Shown here in pieces: positions 22,326 through 36,029 of a stretch of DNA of 64,000 bases. The notes under the pieces are model-generated. The model saw only the letters and a list, made by a program, of their open reading frames with translations. It ran no database searches and was not told the DNA's origin. The position numbers and the translations under genes are program-made. Each line of letters starts with the position of its first letter. Position 1 is the stretch's first letter. The stretch is taken from assembly GCA_028622995.1 (NCBI GenBank), contig JAJQJQ010000017.1, positions 1,612,001 to 1,676,000 of the forward strand. Reading direction: 5' to 3'. The stretch is from Panagrolaimus kolymaensis. Taxonomy: Eukaryota > Nematoda > Chromadorea > Rhabditida > Panagrolaimidae.

Positions 22326-24827
22326 ATGCTTTATTATGTTATTTCACTTTTGAGGTTAGTTATTTTTTTCTTCTTCTTTGAATTTTAATCAATGTTGTTA
22401 TTATGCTCAATCAACATTGTTGACTGATGTTATTTCGTAAAAGAAAAATCTTGGAAAAAGTGTTTTTTATTTTTTAAACCAAAAATGAATTTCTTTTAGT
22501 CAAATTTATTGTGATGGTCCTATTTTGCAAGCAGTACAGGATGCGAGATTATTTCCTGATTCAAAATATTTTGTGGATATGCCATTAAAAGTTGATCCAG
22601 GTATGTTTTTAAAATAATTGCAAAAAAAAAAGAAGAGAAGAAATTGGTTTTTGCTTTTTTGATAACCAACGTTTAAAAAAGTTGAAAATTAGATTTACAA
22701 AAGATATTAGGATGATTACGCAACAACAGTACCATTTTCATTTGATTTATATTCTTGAATAATAATAAAAAATTATTTACAGTCAGAACATTGAGAAATT
22801 TTTATGCATTGGGTGAACGAGCTCAAAATGTTGAAGTTCTTAAAGAATTTGTGGATGCTCACTTTGATGAACCCGGCAATGAATTGATTGAAGTTTATCC
22901 TGACGGTTGGTTTATTTTTTTAATTGACTCTCTTTTTTTAATAATAACATTATCTTTTTAGATTGGGTTCCATTTCCAACAAGCTTTCAAAAGATTGAAG
23001 ATTATCGATTGCGACGTTGGGCCCTTCATTTGCATCGAATTTGGAGAGATTTATGTCGAAGAGTTAAGGATGATGTTCGGCAGCATCAAGAATTATACTC
23101 ATTACTGTATGTTCCGCATCCCTTTGTAATTCCAGGTGGAAGATTTCGTGAATTTTATTACTGGGATTCATTTTGGATATTAAAAGGTTTATTATTTTCT
23201 GAAATGTTTGAAACTGCACGAGGAATGATTTTAAATCTTGCATATATGGTTAATCAGTGAGTAATTGTCCCATTGAATACGCTTCCCTTTCATAGAGATA
23301 CACACACATGTTTCAGTCATGGCTTTGTTCCAAATGGAGGCCGAGTTTATTATCTTCCTCGATCTCAGCCACCACTTTTGACACCAATGGTTTATGAATA
23401 TTTTCTCGCTACTGGAGATCTTGATTTTGTGCAGTATGTTCTTCCTCTTTTAGAGAAAGAACATAATTTTTGGGTCACACATCGAGCTGTCCCATACATC
23501 GATGAAGAAACCGGTGAAGAACTTTTTCAATTTTTCCAATATCGTGCAACCATGAAAACTCCCCGACCTGAATCATATCGAGAAGATATGGAACTTGTAA
23601 AAGATCTCAAAACCGAAGGTAAACACGCGGTTATTAAGCACTAGGAAAGTGTGATAATATTTTGTGGATTAATTATTGTACATACATATATCCAACACAC
23701 ATTAAAAATTTAAAGTTATCAAAATCAAAAATAAATTTAACAAATTTCAGAAGAAAAGCAACGGGTATGGTCAGAAGTTGCATCAGCTGGTAAGTTTATC
23801 AAAAAAAACTAAAGTAAATAGTTGGTACATATAAAAACATTTTAGCTGAAACCGGTTGGGATTTCTCAACTCGTTGGTTCTCACAACGTGGTGACCATAG
23901 ACATGATATGAAATCAATCAGAACATGGAGTATTGCTCCAGTCGATTTAAACGCTTATCTTTGCATCAATATGAGGATTTTAGCTTCATTTTTTGAAATA
24001 AGTGGAGATTTTAAAAAGGTTAAAATTTATTCAGAACAATATGAAAAAATGAAATTAGCGATGAAAAAACTCCATTGGAATGAAACTGATGGCATTTGGT
24101 ATGATTATGATCTTGAACAAAAAGTTCATTCAAACACTTATTATGTATCAAATGCCCTTCCATTATATTCCAAATGCTTTGACGATGAGGATGATACCAC
24201 GCCTCACCGGGTATATGAGTATCTTAAACGTGAAGGTACATAATTATTAATTATCATTAAGCGATCATAAGCGAATACTTTATTTGTTTTCAGGAGTCCT
24301 TAATTTCACGAAAGGTATTCCAACTTCTCTTGCGTTTACGAGTGAACAACAATGGGATAAAGATAACGCATGGCCGCCTATGGTAAGAAATACCATAGCT
24401 ATAAGTTAAAATCATGCCAAACATTTAAGGTTCACATGATTATCGAAGGCTTTCGAACTACAGGCGACCCTAAATTGATGGCAGTTGCACAAGAAATGGC
24501 CACTCAATGGCTTATTGTTAATTATAAATCATATTCTTCAACATATGCAATGTTTGAAAAGTATAATGTCTCCCTTCTTTCGGATGATGAATGCAGTGCA
24601 GGAGGTGGTGGTGAATACGAGGTTGTTAAAATTTATAGTTGATTTAAGTCTAAATTTAAAAGAATTTTTAGGTCCAAAAAGGCTTTGGATGGTCAAACGG
24701 GGTCATTCTTGATTTACTCAATTCATATGGTGATAAAATGTCGGCATCAAAAGCTACAATTACGGGAACGACAGCCTGGTTTAACCTTTTGGCTGTTATG
24801 AGCTTTTTTATGATTATGCATTTCTAG
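22326..24827 (+). CDS. Trehalase (glycoside hydrolase 37), possibly GPI-anchored
   Basis: Ten exons: 22326-22354, 22500-22600, 22783-22905, 22962-23256, 23317-23618, 23751-23789, 23846-24235, 24294-24382, 24430-24621 and 24672-24827, about 571 aa. It hydrolyses trehalose to two glucose. The short hydrophobic N-terminus (MLYYVISLLSQIYC) can act as a signal peptide. Trehalase signature 1 is PGGRFREFYYWDSFW and signature 2 region is QQWDKDNAWPPM. ETGWDFSTRWF holds the catalytic Asp. GGGGEYEVQKGFGWSNGV closes the catalytic domain. A hydrophobic C-terminus (NLLAVMSFFMIMHF) without a basic tail suggests GPI attachment or membrane association. Worm genomes carry several trehalase paralogues, so no specific tre number is given. 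Confidence 0.95.
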
Positions 24828-24858
24828 TTGTTAAAAGTAAAATAACGTAGTTATAATA

Positions 24859-25409
24859 TTGGGATGTTCGGAAAGTCCTGCACCAGATAGAAAAGATATA
24901 ACAACTTATACATCAAATTGGCTATCCAAAATCATGTTATTTATGAATTTTTGATTTAAAACTTTCAGAATAATTATAAAACACCTTTTAATAGCTAAAC
25001 ATACCATAAAAATAAAAAAAACATTGGTGAAACATTCATTTTTAGCAACATAGCCATGTTGCTCCATCATAGCTAAAGATGACTAAAAAATGCTGATTTC
25101 TTCCAAGGATATGAATATATTTTTGTTAATTCGTATGTAAAATTCTTAATTTTAAAGTTTTTTTAGCGATTTAAAGTCAAATTCACATTCTCGCAGGCGA
25201 ATTAAGAGGGACTTCATTAGACAATTTGCATCTTAATCATTAAATTGCTAAGAACTCCAAAATTATCCAATAGGTTGTTATACCTTTTTCTACCGTCGGA
25301 AGCACATTTATTGGGTCTAAAAAAATCAGCAAAACGCCTTATAAAAAGCTTTCACACTCATAGTTAGCCATTCGATTTTATCTGGTGCAGGACTTTCCGA
25401 ACATCCCAA
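24859..25409. mobile_element. Mariner-like MITE, 551 bp, TA-flanked
   Basis: The ends are a perfect 31-bp terminal inverted repeat (TTGGGATGTTCGGAAAGTCC...), flanked by TA at 24857-24858 and 25410-25411. The interior is AT-rich with no transposase frame. TA target choice and the TTGGG-start terminus fit a non-autonomous Tc1/mariner element. It fills most of the space between trehalase and RPL7 3' ends. Confidence 0.9.
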
Positions 25410-25611
25410 TATTATGCATTTTATAAAAATTTAAACTCTATACTTGAGCCTTGCCTAATAATAATACCAGTGACAAGCAAATGCTTGAAATAAACGAATG
25501 TAAAATAAAAAATTCTGTTTTCATTTAATGTTAAACCTATGTAATAAACCAACATTTATTGTAAAACAAATTTATCAATAACAAAACTTACACCAAACAA
25601 CAAAAATAAAA

Positions 25612-26402
25612 TTAAATCATTCGTCCGAGCAAATTGTTGATTTCTTCTTCGCGGTAACCATAATCACCACCTTCGACGAAATGGTTAGCTTTCTTAGTGA
25701 AACCACCAAGAGGATTGCTAAGCTTGAAAGGCCATAAGAAGTTAGTTGCTTGTTTGAAGTTCTTTCCAACAGTGAAAATTTCATGAATGATGTCTTCAGT
25801 ACAGATGAGATTGTGTTGACCAAGACGCTCTTCAATGATAGCATTGTCGGTGATAGGAATTCTTTGACCATCAACTTTGACATATCCACGTTTGTAAACA
25901 AGATCACGAACAGTTTTTTGGCTAGGATAACCCCATGCAATGTAAGGATCAGCAATACGGAGCATAGCAATAGTAGCTTTGTTAAGTTTTACAAAAACAC
26001 CATTGTTGATTTGTCTCAAACGCAAAAGTTGCAAAACTTTACGTGGACGAGGATGAAGTTTGTTGATACCACGAATACGAACAACAAAAGCGAGTCTGGG
26101 TTCATCAGGAACATAGAAGTTTCCAACTTTCTTAGCACTTCGACGAAGGTTAAGTTCAGCACGTTGCTTTTTTCGGTATTCAGTAATGTATTTTTCAGCA
26201 CGCTTGAAGATTTCTCCTCTACGAGCTTTGTGAATCTGAAAAACAATAAAAAACAAATATATATTTAAGTTGGGAAAAAACATTAACTTACAGCTTTAGC
26301 TTTAGATGCAGCAAGAACAGCTCGTTCACGGATGGTGGCGCGAAGCTTTCGCTTCTTGAGGATTGTTTCAGGAACAGAAGCAAGTTGTTTTGTCTCAGCC
26401 AT
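25612..26402 (-). CDS. rpl-7: 60S ribosomal protein L7 (uL30)
   Basis: Exons 26402-26292 and 26235-25612, 244 aa, the normal eukaryotic length. It is a component of the large ribosomal subunit. The N-terminus ([19 protein letters not shown]) and the L30/L7 core ([20 protein letters not shown], then [17 protein letters not shown]) are nearly canonical, ending [18 protein letters not shown]. The ATG is 10 nt from a TTTTTCAG acceptor. Convergent with trehalase. Confidence 0.97.
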
Positions 26403-27996
26403 ATTGTCTACCCTGAAAAATATAAATTTAACAGAAGCTTTTTTTCATAAATTAAACAAAGGATCGCGAGAAAAAGGGCTAAAGATGAAACGAAAGATGG
26501 CTAAGGTTTAAAAATATATGTAAGTAAATTTTCAATTCAAAAAAATTTATTCAATCAAAGACAGCTTTGGGAAACAGCATGCAACGAAAAAAAAGTAAGG
26601 AGCACTTTGCTACGTGCCTGATTATACGGTATGTTCCACTCGAGAACTAAACATGCGGAAAAGTTCAAAATCAGCCGTCGCTAATCTGATTTTATTATAA
26701 AAAGTTTCATAAAATATTTACGTACGTGTTTTATATTTTTTTTAAAGCAATCTTATAGGACACATTAATTTTTAGCAAATTAAATCTTTCTTCTTCTAAG
26801 TGCGCTACTTGTTGGCAAATTTGCGACTATTGCTTCTCAATCCAAAAAAAGCAAAAACATGAAAGAAAAATTTGCAAGAAAGCCTTTTTAGTGGAAAGAA
26901 AATTTGGTTTTTTTATTGCATGGAAAGCGGTAATTAGCGTTGGTTAACTTGGTCACACTCTAAGGCATTTGGAAAATTTTGGAAAGGATTAAAAGATCTA
27001 AAACGAAGGTAATGCAAAGGTAATCATTATTTTGCCTTGTGAATTTGGAAATTCCTGGAACATTTTATGATAATTTTTTATTAAAAACATTAAAGGAGTA
27101 TAATGCTCTTAGATATCGCTGAAATGGTGGCAGTATGAGATCATTTGTCTCGGAAAATATGATCTCATGATTAATGCTAAAACAAGGTGCTCGAATAATT
27201 AGCAAAAGGGACACATATTTTTTTGATAGATAAACGAAAAATCAAATTTTATTTAAAGTTAACAAAAGAGCTTATGCTGTTTTATTTCAGAAAAATAATT
27301 AAAATATGTTTATTATTATAAACTACTGAGCAAAAACAATATATGTGTAAGACATTAGCTGGCGGGTTGAAGACCAGCTTTATATCTAGTACATTATTAT
27401 TACTTGTAAGATAAATCATGCAATGGAAAGCAAAACAAAATGTAAGCAATCAGAATATTGTCTCTTCTTTGACTAATTTAATCAAAAACGTATAAAGGCA
27501 TAACAGAAGATTTTTGCCATAAACAGATAAACCCATTTTTCTGATTTATGATGATCCATCAAGAAGGTTTAATGAAGTACATAAAAGTTTCATTTCTTGC
27601 TCTGTTTTTTTTTTCTTCAAATTTTGAATATATTTTTATCCCAAAAGCATGTCTTTTTTTTGATATATAATCTTCATTTTTTGTGTGTTTGTTTACGCAC
27701 AATGTCTGCCTGTTTTTCCTTTTATGAATAAAAAAAAGAGTCATCATCCATTTTTCAATAATAAAAATAAAATGATATTTCTCTGGATCAAATTGCCTTC
27801 AATCTTTTTATTTTTAAATATGCCTGTATGTAAAATTCTTACCGCGACTTTGCCTGCGAGAGTGGAAGCGATCAATTTGTTTGTTGGTTGCTGGCTGACG
27901 TGGTTGTGTCGCGTGCTCTGATTCGTTTTTTCTTTTCTTCGATAGTTATACGCATTTGTTTTAAACTGAAATCAAGCTGTATTTTCAATTGTTATA
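26403..27996. other. Divergent promoter region of rpl-7 and rab-11
   Basis: Head-to-head intergenic space. No coding frame is supported; those at 27559-27747 and 27685-27921 are low complexity or overlap each other antisense. No named promoter motif can be supported. Confidence 0.45.
26413..26420 (-). other. Probable spliced-leader acceptor of rpl-7
   Basis: On the minus strand TTTTTCAG precedes GGTAGACAATATG. No upstream donor-bearing exon is apparent, and the leader is only 10 nt, as expected for trans-splicing. Confidence 0.6.
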
Positions 27997-29010
<1,014 letters not shown>

Positions 29011-29835
29011 ATTTTTGTGGTAACTTTTGTATTCGCTTAATTCCGCTTCTGTGTATTTTATCTGTTCTTTGTTTTTATCTAATACTAAATTATTATTATT
29101 TTATTTTGTAAAATGCGGAAAATAAAATTCATATCGTTTAACATTTTTTTGTGTGCTTAATCGTGGAAAAGAAATAAGTTTGAAAAAGGGTGAGTTTTCT
29201 CATTCATTTTATGAAAAACTAAGGTTGGGAGAAGCTTAAAGTGAAGGAGAAGTGATTGCTTCCACATAAAAAAAATAGCTGGAGAAGAGCATTATTTTAC
29301 AGAACCATTAGCTTTGGGAATTGTCAGTTATTGTACTGGGACTAATTATAATTGATTGTTACGTTAACATCATACTTCTGAATGCATCTCATTTCAAATT
29401 CTACAACCTGCTGATGTTGTTTAACCATCATGTATTTCTCAATCTGTTTGTTTGCCTCATCTTCCAACTCGAATCTTGTTAAAATCATAAATATTTCTAT
29501 TTAACCAATAAATTTAAATCTTACTCAAATTTTTCATGCTTTATGTGTTTGTTTTGTAGCAAATATCGAAATTTTATTTTGTTATGACTCTATTCTTGTT
29601 TACACCTCTTACCATTTTTCCTTTATAACAATTATATTTGATTTTGTGTTTAAAGCTAATGGTACCATCAATTGATAAAATTATTTTGTTTTAAAGCTTC
29701 AAGAGTTAGGATCTCATCTTTCTCGCTATAAACTTACGACTACTTGGTATATACAAAATCTGTTCTTGTTGCAAGATTTGAAGAGGTAAGCTTTATTTTT
29801 GGTTTTTACATTTTGCAAAGGCGTTTACATATAAA
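29011..29835. other. Convergent 3' intergenic space, no gene
   Basis: Between the 3' ends of Rab11 and the KCTD-like gene. AT-rich, no supported frame. Confidence 0.5.
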
Positions 29836-30528
29836 TTATGATTTTTGAAAAATAAATTGTGAATAATGCATATAACATTCTTGTTCGTCTTTATGCTGAC
29901 TAAAACCATTTGGGGCTGGTGTATGAGCTGAAGAGGTAATAAGTGAATATCCATTTGCTGCTAAATAATCAAAAGCTTGTTCCAAAAATGTATGCTTAAG
30001 ATACACTCGACTTGTGTATCTATCTTCACCCATATCACCATCTCTTCCTTGATTTAATGTATCTCCAAACACTTGTCTACATTCAGACATTTTACCATTC
30101 ACTAAAATTCTATGAATTTTTCGAAAGTTTACATCTCCTGAAAATCCTTGTTTGCCAAAAGTTAAGGTTCCATGATAAGCTATAAGAATAGTGCTTGGAA
30201 GAGTATTTGTTGGAGCTAATTCAATTGCAATTTTTTCTAAAGCATCCAAATTCCAATATCGTATTTCTTCGATGAGATGTTTCCAATTATTAAAATCATC
30301 CGGAAGAATAAATTTTTCTTCAGGATGCCGCATAGCATTTATAATATGTCGAATTAAAGTTCCATCCCTTTCAAGGCAATTAATTTTGATTATTTCATTT
30401 GGAGTTTGTTTTCTTTCTTCCTCATGAAATAAAGTAACGAATAAGCATTCTGGGTATTTTGTAATAACTTTGTGAGTAGTTTGAATCCTTTTATTTGAAG
30501 CACACAATAACAAAACAATTTCATCCAT
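29836..30528 (-). CDS. BTB protein of the KCTD8/12/16 type (GABA-B receptor auxiliary subunit-like)
   Basis: Single-exon 230-aa protein. In the known family, a BTB/T1 domain binds the GABA-B2 receptor tail and a C-terminal H1 domain shapes G-protein kinetics. The BTB fold spans about residues 1-95 (THKVITKYPECLFVTLFHEE through NLDALEKIAI). The H1-like domain, about residues 105-225, carries TFGKQGFSGDVNFRKIHRIL, RQVFGDTLNQGRD and RYTSRVYLKHTFLEQAFDYL, aligned with KCTD12 KEVFGETLNESRD and RYTSRFYLKFTYLEQAF. The start is 10 nt after a TTATTTTCAG acceptor, so a spliced leader or short 5' exon is likely. The BTB N-terminus is short and lacks the usual LNVGG motif, so an upstream exon cannot be excluded. 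Confidence 0.83.
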   Translation of the reverse strand: MDEIVLLLCASNKRIQTTHKVITKYPECLFVTLFHEEERKQTPNEIIKINCLERDGTLIRHIINAMRHPEEKFILPDDFNNWKHLIEEIRYWNLDALEKIAIELAPTNTLPSTILIAYHGTLTFGKQGFSGDVNFRKIHRILVNGKMSECRQVFGDTLNQGRDGDMGEDRYTSRVYLKHTFLEQAFDYLAANGYSLITSSAHTPAPNGFSQHKDEQECYMHYSQFIFQKS

Positions 30529-31141
30529 GTAATATTTCTGAAAATAAAAAAACAAAATTTTAGCTCTTGAAATGAAAGTTAACGCAACGACTTAAAGTTT
30601 GTGAATTATTTATTTTCGAATAACACAACGTAGAAGATGAAAAAACGAAGCTTAAGATGCCTGAAGCAATTTTTCTTAAACAAACAACATGCAACGATAA
30701 TTTCTTGGGGTTAAAATGTAATAACGGGTAGAATGGTTTTTTTCTTTTAAAAGCGTGGCTTCCGGCAATGCACTTCAAAACTTTTTCGTAAGCTCTTTAT
30801 TTGTAATGGTAAAAATGTCTATGACATGCTTTCCCTTAAGTTAGCATTGTTCTTCCCTGTTTTTCTTTCTAAAGAGAAAAGAAGGATAGCAAAAATGTTA
30901 GTAGACAAAAAAATTCGATGCTTGTGAGGCTCTTGTTTAAAAGACTGCATGTGGACATGCTTTCCCATTTTTACCCTCAAAAAATAATAAATTTACCAAT
31001 ATAAAAGACGCAAAACTAAAAATAAAGGTTAACTAAACTATTTTTTTTTTTTTGAAGGACCTGAGGAAAGGGATAAGGGTTTTGACATCATTTAATATTT
31101 AGTTAAAACATCTTCTAATACATACATCTACTGAAAATTCA
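30529..31141. other. Intergenic between divergent genes, no gene
   Basis: AT-rich; the minus-strand frame at 30560-30778 has no support. Confidence 0.45.
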
Positions 31142-31868
31142 ATGACAACTATGAATACAACAACTATGGAAAGGCAAAATAATGATGGCGTCGCAGCTGC
31201 TGTTTCTAAAGATGAAACCGGAAAGACCAAAAAAGAGGCTGCCCGAGAAAATGGTAATTCTTTTTGCTTGTTTGATGTTTTTTTATGAAAAGGGGTTAGG
31301 GAGATGGAAAAGAAGACAAAGAAGTTATCCTAGTTGTATGCATCGATCGGAAAGCAGTAGCTGACGATTTTTCTTTCAATGCAGTTGACTATCAAAATTT
31401 GAAAGACGTACATTTATCTTCTATGATGCCTCCAGAGAATTTAAACAATTCGTTTTATTACGTTGAAAACATTTATCAACACTAAAAATTTAGGGATTTT
31501 AAAATGTATTGGGACATTGTAGATATAGTCTAGGGGAATTCAAACTTACAGTAACTCCCAGTTTAAACGTATTCACAACGTAACCAAAGAAGATGAGGTT
31601 ATGATCATTCAACAGCCGGCTTTGAGCAACATCCACAAAGACGCAAAAATGCTTATTTATGGTTGCTTGCTTACACAGTTCATAGCTCGAGCCGCCATTA
31701 TCATAATCACCCTTACACTTCTGCTGGATACAATTTCACATGTGCTTCTGTAAGCAAATTATATTTCGTCTGCTAATCCGACAAATTTACAAAATTAGCT
31801 TTAAAATGGAACAACTTCAAATTCTGATTCTTGGAATCATCACCATCAACCAAACTCCTCCCTTTAAT
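31142..31868 (+). CDS. Small putative single-pass membrane protein, family unknown
   Basis: Model: exons 31142-31253, 31385-31461, 31529-31749 and 31799-31868, about 159 aa. An alternative stop at 31751-31753 drops the last exon and gives 137 aa. The N-terminal half is polar (Thr/Asn-rich, then KDETGKTKKEAARE). A hydrophobic helix follows (LLTQFIARAAIIIITLTLLL). The reason to believe it is that three short exons join in phase with standard splice signals, and the third has clearly better coding-like composition than the AT-rich flanks. The exon 2-3 junction (acceptor GATATAG at 31528) is the weakest point. No domain recognised. Confidence 0.45.
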
Positions 31869-32256
31869 TTAAAATGAAATTCATGATGATATCAACCAAT
31901 ATCATGATAATTAACTTTAATTTATTGTTAATTTTGTATTTGGTTTGAATCTATTTGATCCTTTTGTTATACTGCTTTGATGAAATTAATTTTATTTTCA
32001 ATGCTTTCTTTGGACATGGAAAATTACATACAAATATAAAGCTATGTATACATATAAATTGTGAACCGGAAAAAAAGCCGGGAGCGACTTGAAAATGGTT
32101 GCCGCGGAACGAATACTTTAAAAGGAGGCAATTTGATTAGAACTTTTTAATATAATATTGGCACAACAAATAATAAAAAAGCGTGACTAGAACCAGATGC
32201 TCATCCACATCAATTGGGGAAAAAATAAAAAATAAAATAATAAGTAGGGAAATGAA
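31869..32256. other. Convergent 3' space, no gene
   Basis: AT-rich 3' sequence between the small membrane protein (+) and the RUN gene (-). Confidence 0.5.
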
Positions 32257-35200
32257 TTATGCAAAATATTTGCGATTTCTTCCTAATCCAGTATTTGCCG
32301 TCGTTGTTGATGTAGGTCTTCGAGTTTCATATCGACAAGCATTTAATACAGAAGTTGGAGTTATAGTTGTTGTTGTGTAAGGACGTTGTTGAGAAATTGC
32401 TCTACTTCCATATTGACGCCGAAAAAGTGGCAATCTTGTTGGAGATGAAGCATTTTTCAACAATGTATTTGTTGTTGTACCAACTGAAGGTGTTCGCGAT
32501 CGACTAAGTGTTGATGAAAGCGTTGACGTCGTATTTGGAACTGGAATTCTTGAACGTCGCATACTGGCTGAAGGTGAAGTTGTTGACGAAATTTGAGATG
32601 GTGATGGACTTGGAGCCGCGCGTGGTGAAGGTGTTGATGGTTGTGATGATGGTGGAAGTTCCACATCCACTTGAAGAGTTGTTGGCCTTTCCGGGGAAGG
32701 CTTCTCTTTCATTGGAGATGAAACAGGCTCAATCGAAGTTTCTGAGATTTCATTATAAAGCTTTGATGGAATTGAAGAGGATTTTGGAACTCTGCTGTCT
32801 GATGCAATTTTTGAAGCGGATCCCCATGTTGATGATTCAGTTCCAACGCCTGAATCACCTCGATCCCTATTTCTATTTGGTCTTTGCTCAATAACTGAAA
32901 GAAGTTCCAAACTTTCGATAAGTCGCCAAAATAGGCTTCGATAAGCTGAATTTGCTTTTAACATAAATGCATTTTCATCGTAAAGTCGAGAAAGAACATT
33001 TTCTTTTAATACAGCATACGAAAGCCAACCATCAAGGGCACGCAATCTGGAAAAAACAACAATGAATCATTTTGAAAATGACTAACTATTTTTTAAATAT
33101 CAATGATGATTGAAAAATGAAACAAAAGATTTGTGGTTTAAAAAAATGATGACCATTAAAATGGTCAATAAAAATATCAAAAGCTATTTTGAATTTAAAA
33201 AAAAATTTACCTAAGCAATTCTTTAGTAAAATGCTGTGAGCGAGAATTTTTTGGCTTCTCGCTAGCTTCTAATTCTTTAACAACATGAATTATTCCTTGT
33301 CCAGATGTTGCAGGGCCAGGAATGGTGATGGTTTTAATCATATCCCATGATGATAAGCTTTGATTCAAACCATCAGCGATTAAAGATTCAAATGCAATGC
33401 ATAATTTATTTGATGCTGAACCCCGAACAACTTCCGCCACTCCTTCAACAAAATTTTCAACTAACGCTTGCTTTGTTTTATAAGCCGGCAATCCAATAAT
33501 TGACAATTCTTTTGCATGAAGTTTTAATTTTGAACTTAAACATAATCGTGATTTTGGTGTTGGTGAAGAAGATGAGGTTGGAGGATTAATAAGTGATTGA
33601 GTTTGACATTCGCAGTTATAATTCTTTCGACTCCTTGATGATCCACCCAAACCGCTATCAATTGTGGTATCTTTTGATGATAAGTAATGACTTGAGGATC
33701 TTGGAATAGAAGATGTTGTTGGTTTTGTTGTTGCAAAAATGGATGACGGCTTCCTGTCTGTTGGATTTGTGGATCCCGTAAGTAAATGAGTATTACTTTT
33801 AAAGAATGAGCATGCATCAACAACATGTCTAAAATTTAAAAAATATATTATTTTTTTGTCTTTGAAATAAAGATGAATCAACGTATTGGTTTACAGTAGC
33901 CTAATTTTTTAGGTAGCTAAAGTTCAATTTTAAGTTTCACACTATTGTTGACGTTATTTAGCATCCTAAAGCAATTATAATTGATAGCATCAAATGTTCT
34001 CACTATTTTTGTTTCCCATAATATTTGGTTGAGTGATGCATGAAAACGAGAAAACAATTTTCAAAATAATATTAGTTAGCTATCAACAAAAAAAATGTGT
34101 CAAAAACAGGTGTCTTTTATTGCACTTGAGTTTTCAGCATTAACCTTTTTGTTAAAAAAAATTCTACTGTCTTTTTTGCCTTTGAATTTCTCTACTTTTC
34201 CCTCCATCTCATTTTTGTCGAGTAATTAATTGATATATTATTCATCTTCTTTATAAAAAAAGAGACATTTAATTAAAAGCAGAAAAAAAGAGTAGAGTAG
34301 TTTACAATTCAATGCACATAGCTCTCATTATGCATCATCCTTTACCCTATGTTGACATTTTTTTGGGTTCTAAAATAATTCGAGAGAATGCAATAATGCT
34401 TGCATTTTTTTGTTTGTATGTTTGAACACCCGCGAAGGTGCATGTTCAAGCGGAAATAAATAAGCAGATAAAAAGCAGAATGTTGACAGTTTTTTTTCTT
34501 GAAAAAGCAATAACACACACGCACGGGATTTTTTTTATTGATGGAGTAGCAACCCATCAAAAAATATTTCCAAATAAAAATGCCAATGTTCAGAAGAGGA
34601 AAAAATGTGAGAAACAAATGTATTTGTTTTAAAGAAAAAATCTTACTTTGGAAGAAGCATTGCCAATGAAGACCAATCTTCAATATGTGATGGACCAGAT
34701 AAAGCACTGCTTAAACCAGAATCAGGGATGGAAAATTCCGACATTTTTTCATTAAAATGTTTATCATCGAGATCGGCAAGATGGGATTTTTTAGTTTGAT
34801 GTAAGATATCATCCAATGATGGAATATGAAACGGGCCAGGTTGTTGCTGACAAAATGAGGGAACCTACAAAAAAAACATTTTGTTTTTTTAACGCAATTA
34901 AAAAAGTAGTGGGTAAAAACAGAAAATCTTAATCAATTATCAGAAGGTGTAAGAAAATGTTGTTTAAAAAAGTTCGTTATTCTTGTTTTATACGATGGTG
35001 CCTGTCGTCTAAGACGATTAGCGACTCCTTTTTGTTTAAAAAAAACGGTCTTAACAAAACCAGTTGAATGTGCAAGGAAAAAAAGTAAAAAGAACAAAAA
35101 GAAAATAAAGTCGTTTTCAATCAATACTTTGTAGTAACACAGAAAAAAGAAGCAAAAGGTTATGGTTGATGCTGATGAATCAGAAAATAATCATGAAATA

Positions 35201-36029
35201 TGGAAAAAAATATAAATCTCACCTCAAATGGCAAAGAGAGAAATTTGAGATCAGGAGCATTTTCGTTTAAAGGTGTAGGCTCGATTCCACTATCATCTCT
35301 AGGGATTAAAGAAGAAGTGCCACCACCAAGATCGGCAAAAGTTCGTCGAGGTGGCTTAAGTGGTGGAACAATTCCAGGTGCCACAGTTAAACCCGTGACT
35401 GAAGTTGTAGTTGGTCGACGACATCGTTGAATTCCAGCTGTGGATTCAGGAATAAATCCAATTTCATTATCATTCACATCAAGATATCTACCATTTCCGA
35501 GATAAGTTTCGGAATATTCATAATCGGTTGGTTGTCTTTCAACAAAATTTGCAACCAATGATGCTGGCCTATGTTGTTGAGTTGTTGAAGAATGTGAAGT
35601 GCTTTGTGGACGTTGACATAATTCTGGTAGCGAAATAGTTTTATCATCAAATGGTTCCGTGGATTTTATTCGACCCCATGTGGTTAAATTGGAACTTGTT
35701 GGTTCAGTGGTAGCGGAAGCTGGGGATAACAATGATGGAGCAGGTGCTTCCGCTCCCGAGCTAACATCTTCATCGGGAGAATTTCCAATGCATGAAGTTG
35801 TCCATTGACCGCTATCTTCAAATGTTAATTTATAATCATTTTTATTTGTTTCACATCTTCGGTGAAGTTGATTCATGTCCAAAGAATCCGTTGAAATAAG
35901 GTTGGTATCCAACGCCATACTGGCAAAAATTGATTGCTCAATCGTGGATGATTCAAATTCCAATTGAGCCACATTTTCATCAATACATAATTCATTTCCG
36001 TGTAATTTTAATGAATAGAGTTCCACCAT
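32257..36029 (-). CDS. RUN-domain protein, RUSC/UNC-14-like
   Basis: Exons 36029-35223, 34864-34647, 33828-33211 and 33046-32257, about 810 aa. The N-terminal ~450 residues are disordered (Ser/Thr/Pro-rich, with LKPPRRTFADLGGGTSSL, a possible SH3-binding proline motif). The RUN domain lies at about residues 450-600: it starts TKQALVENFVEGVAEVVRG, has FESLIADGLNQSLSSWDMI, and ends LRALDGWLSYAVLKENVLSR with SLFWRLIESLELLS. The RUN split into a short loop then LD.WLS most resembles RUSC1/2 and worm UNC-14, which act in kinesin-linked neuronal transport; that link is inference. The C-terminal ~230 residues are Ser/Thr/Pro/Arg-rich. No SH3 domain is visible in this model. Extra 5' exons are possible. 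Confidence 0.72.

Noticed and set aside
24859..25409. Non-coding RNA gene between trehalase and rpl-7
   Set aside because: Perfect terminal inverted repeats and TA flanks explain it better as a MITE.
25750..26268. 172-codon frame on the plus strand
   Set aside because: Antisense shadow of the highly conserved rpl-7 exon; the minus-strand frame is the gene.
32508..32894. 128-codon plus-strand frame
   Set aside because: Antisense shadow of the Ser/Thr/Pro-rich tail of the RUN protein.
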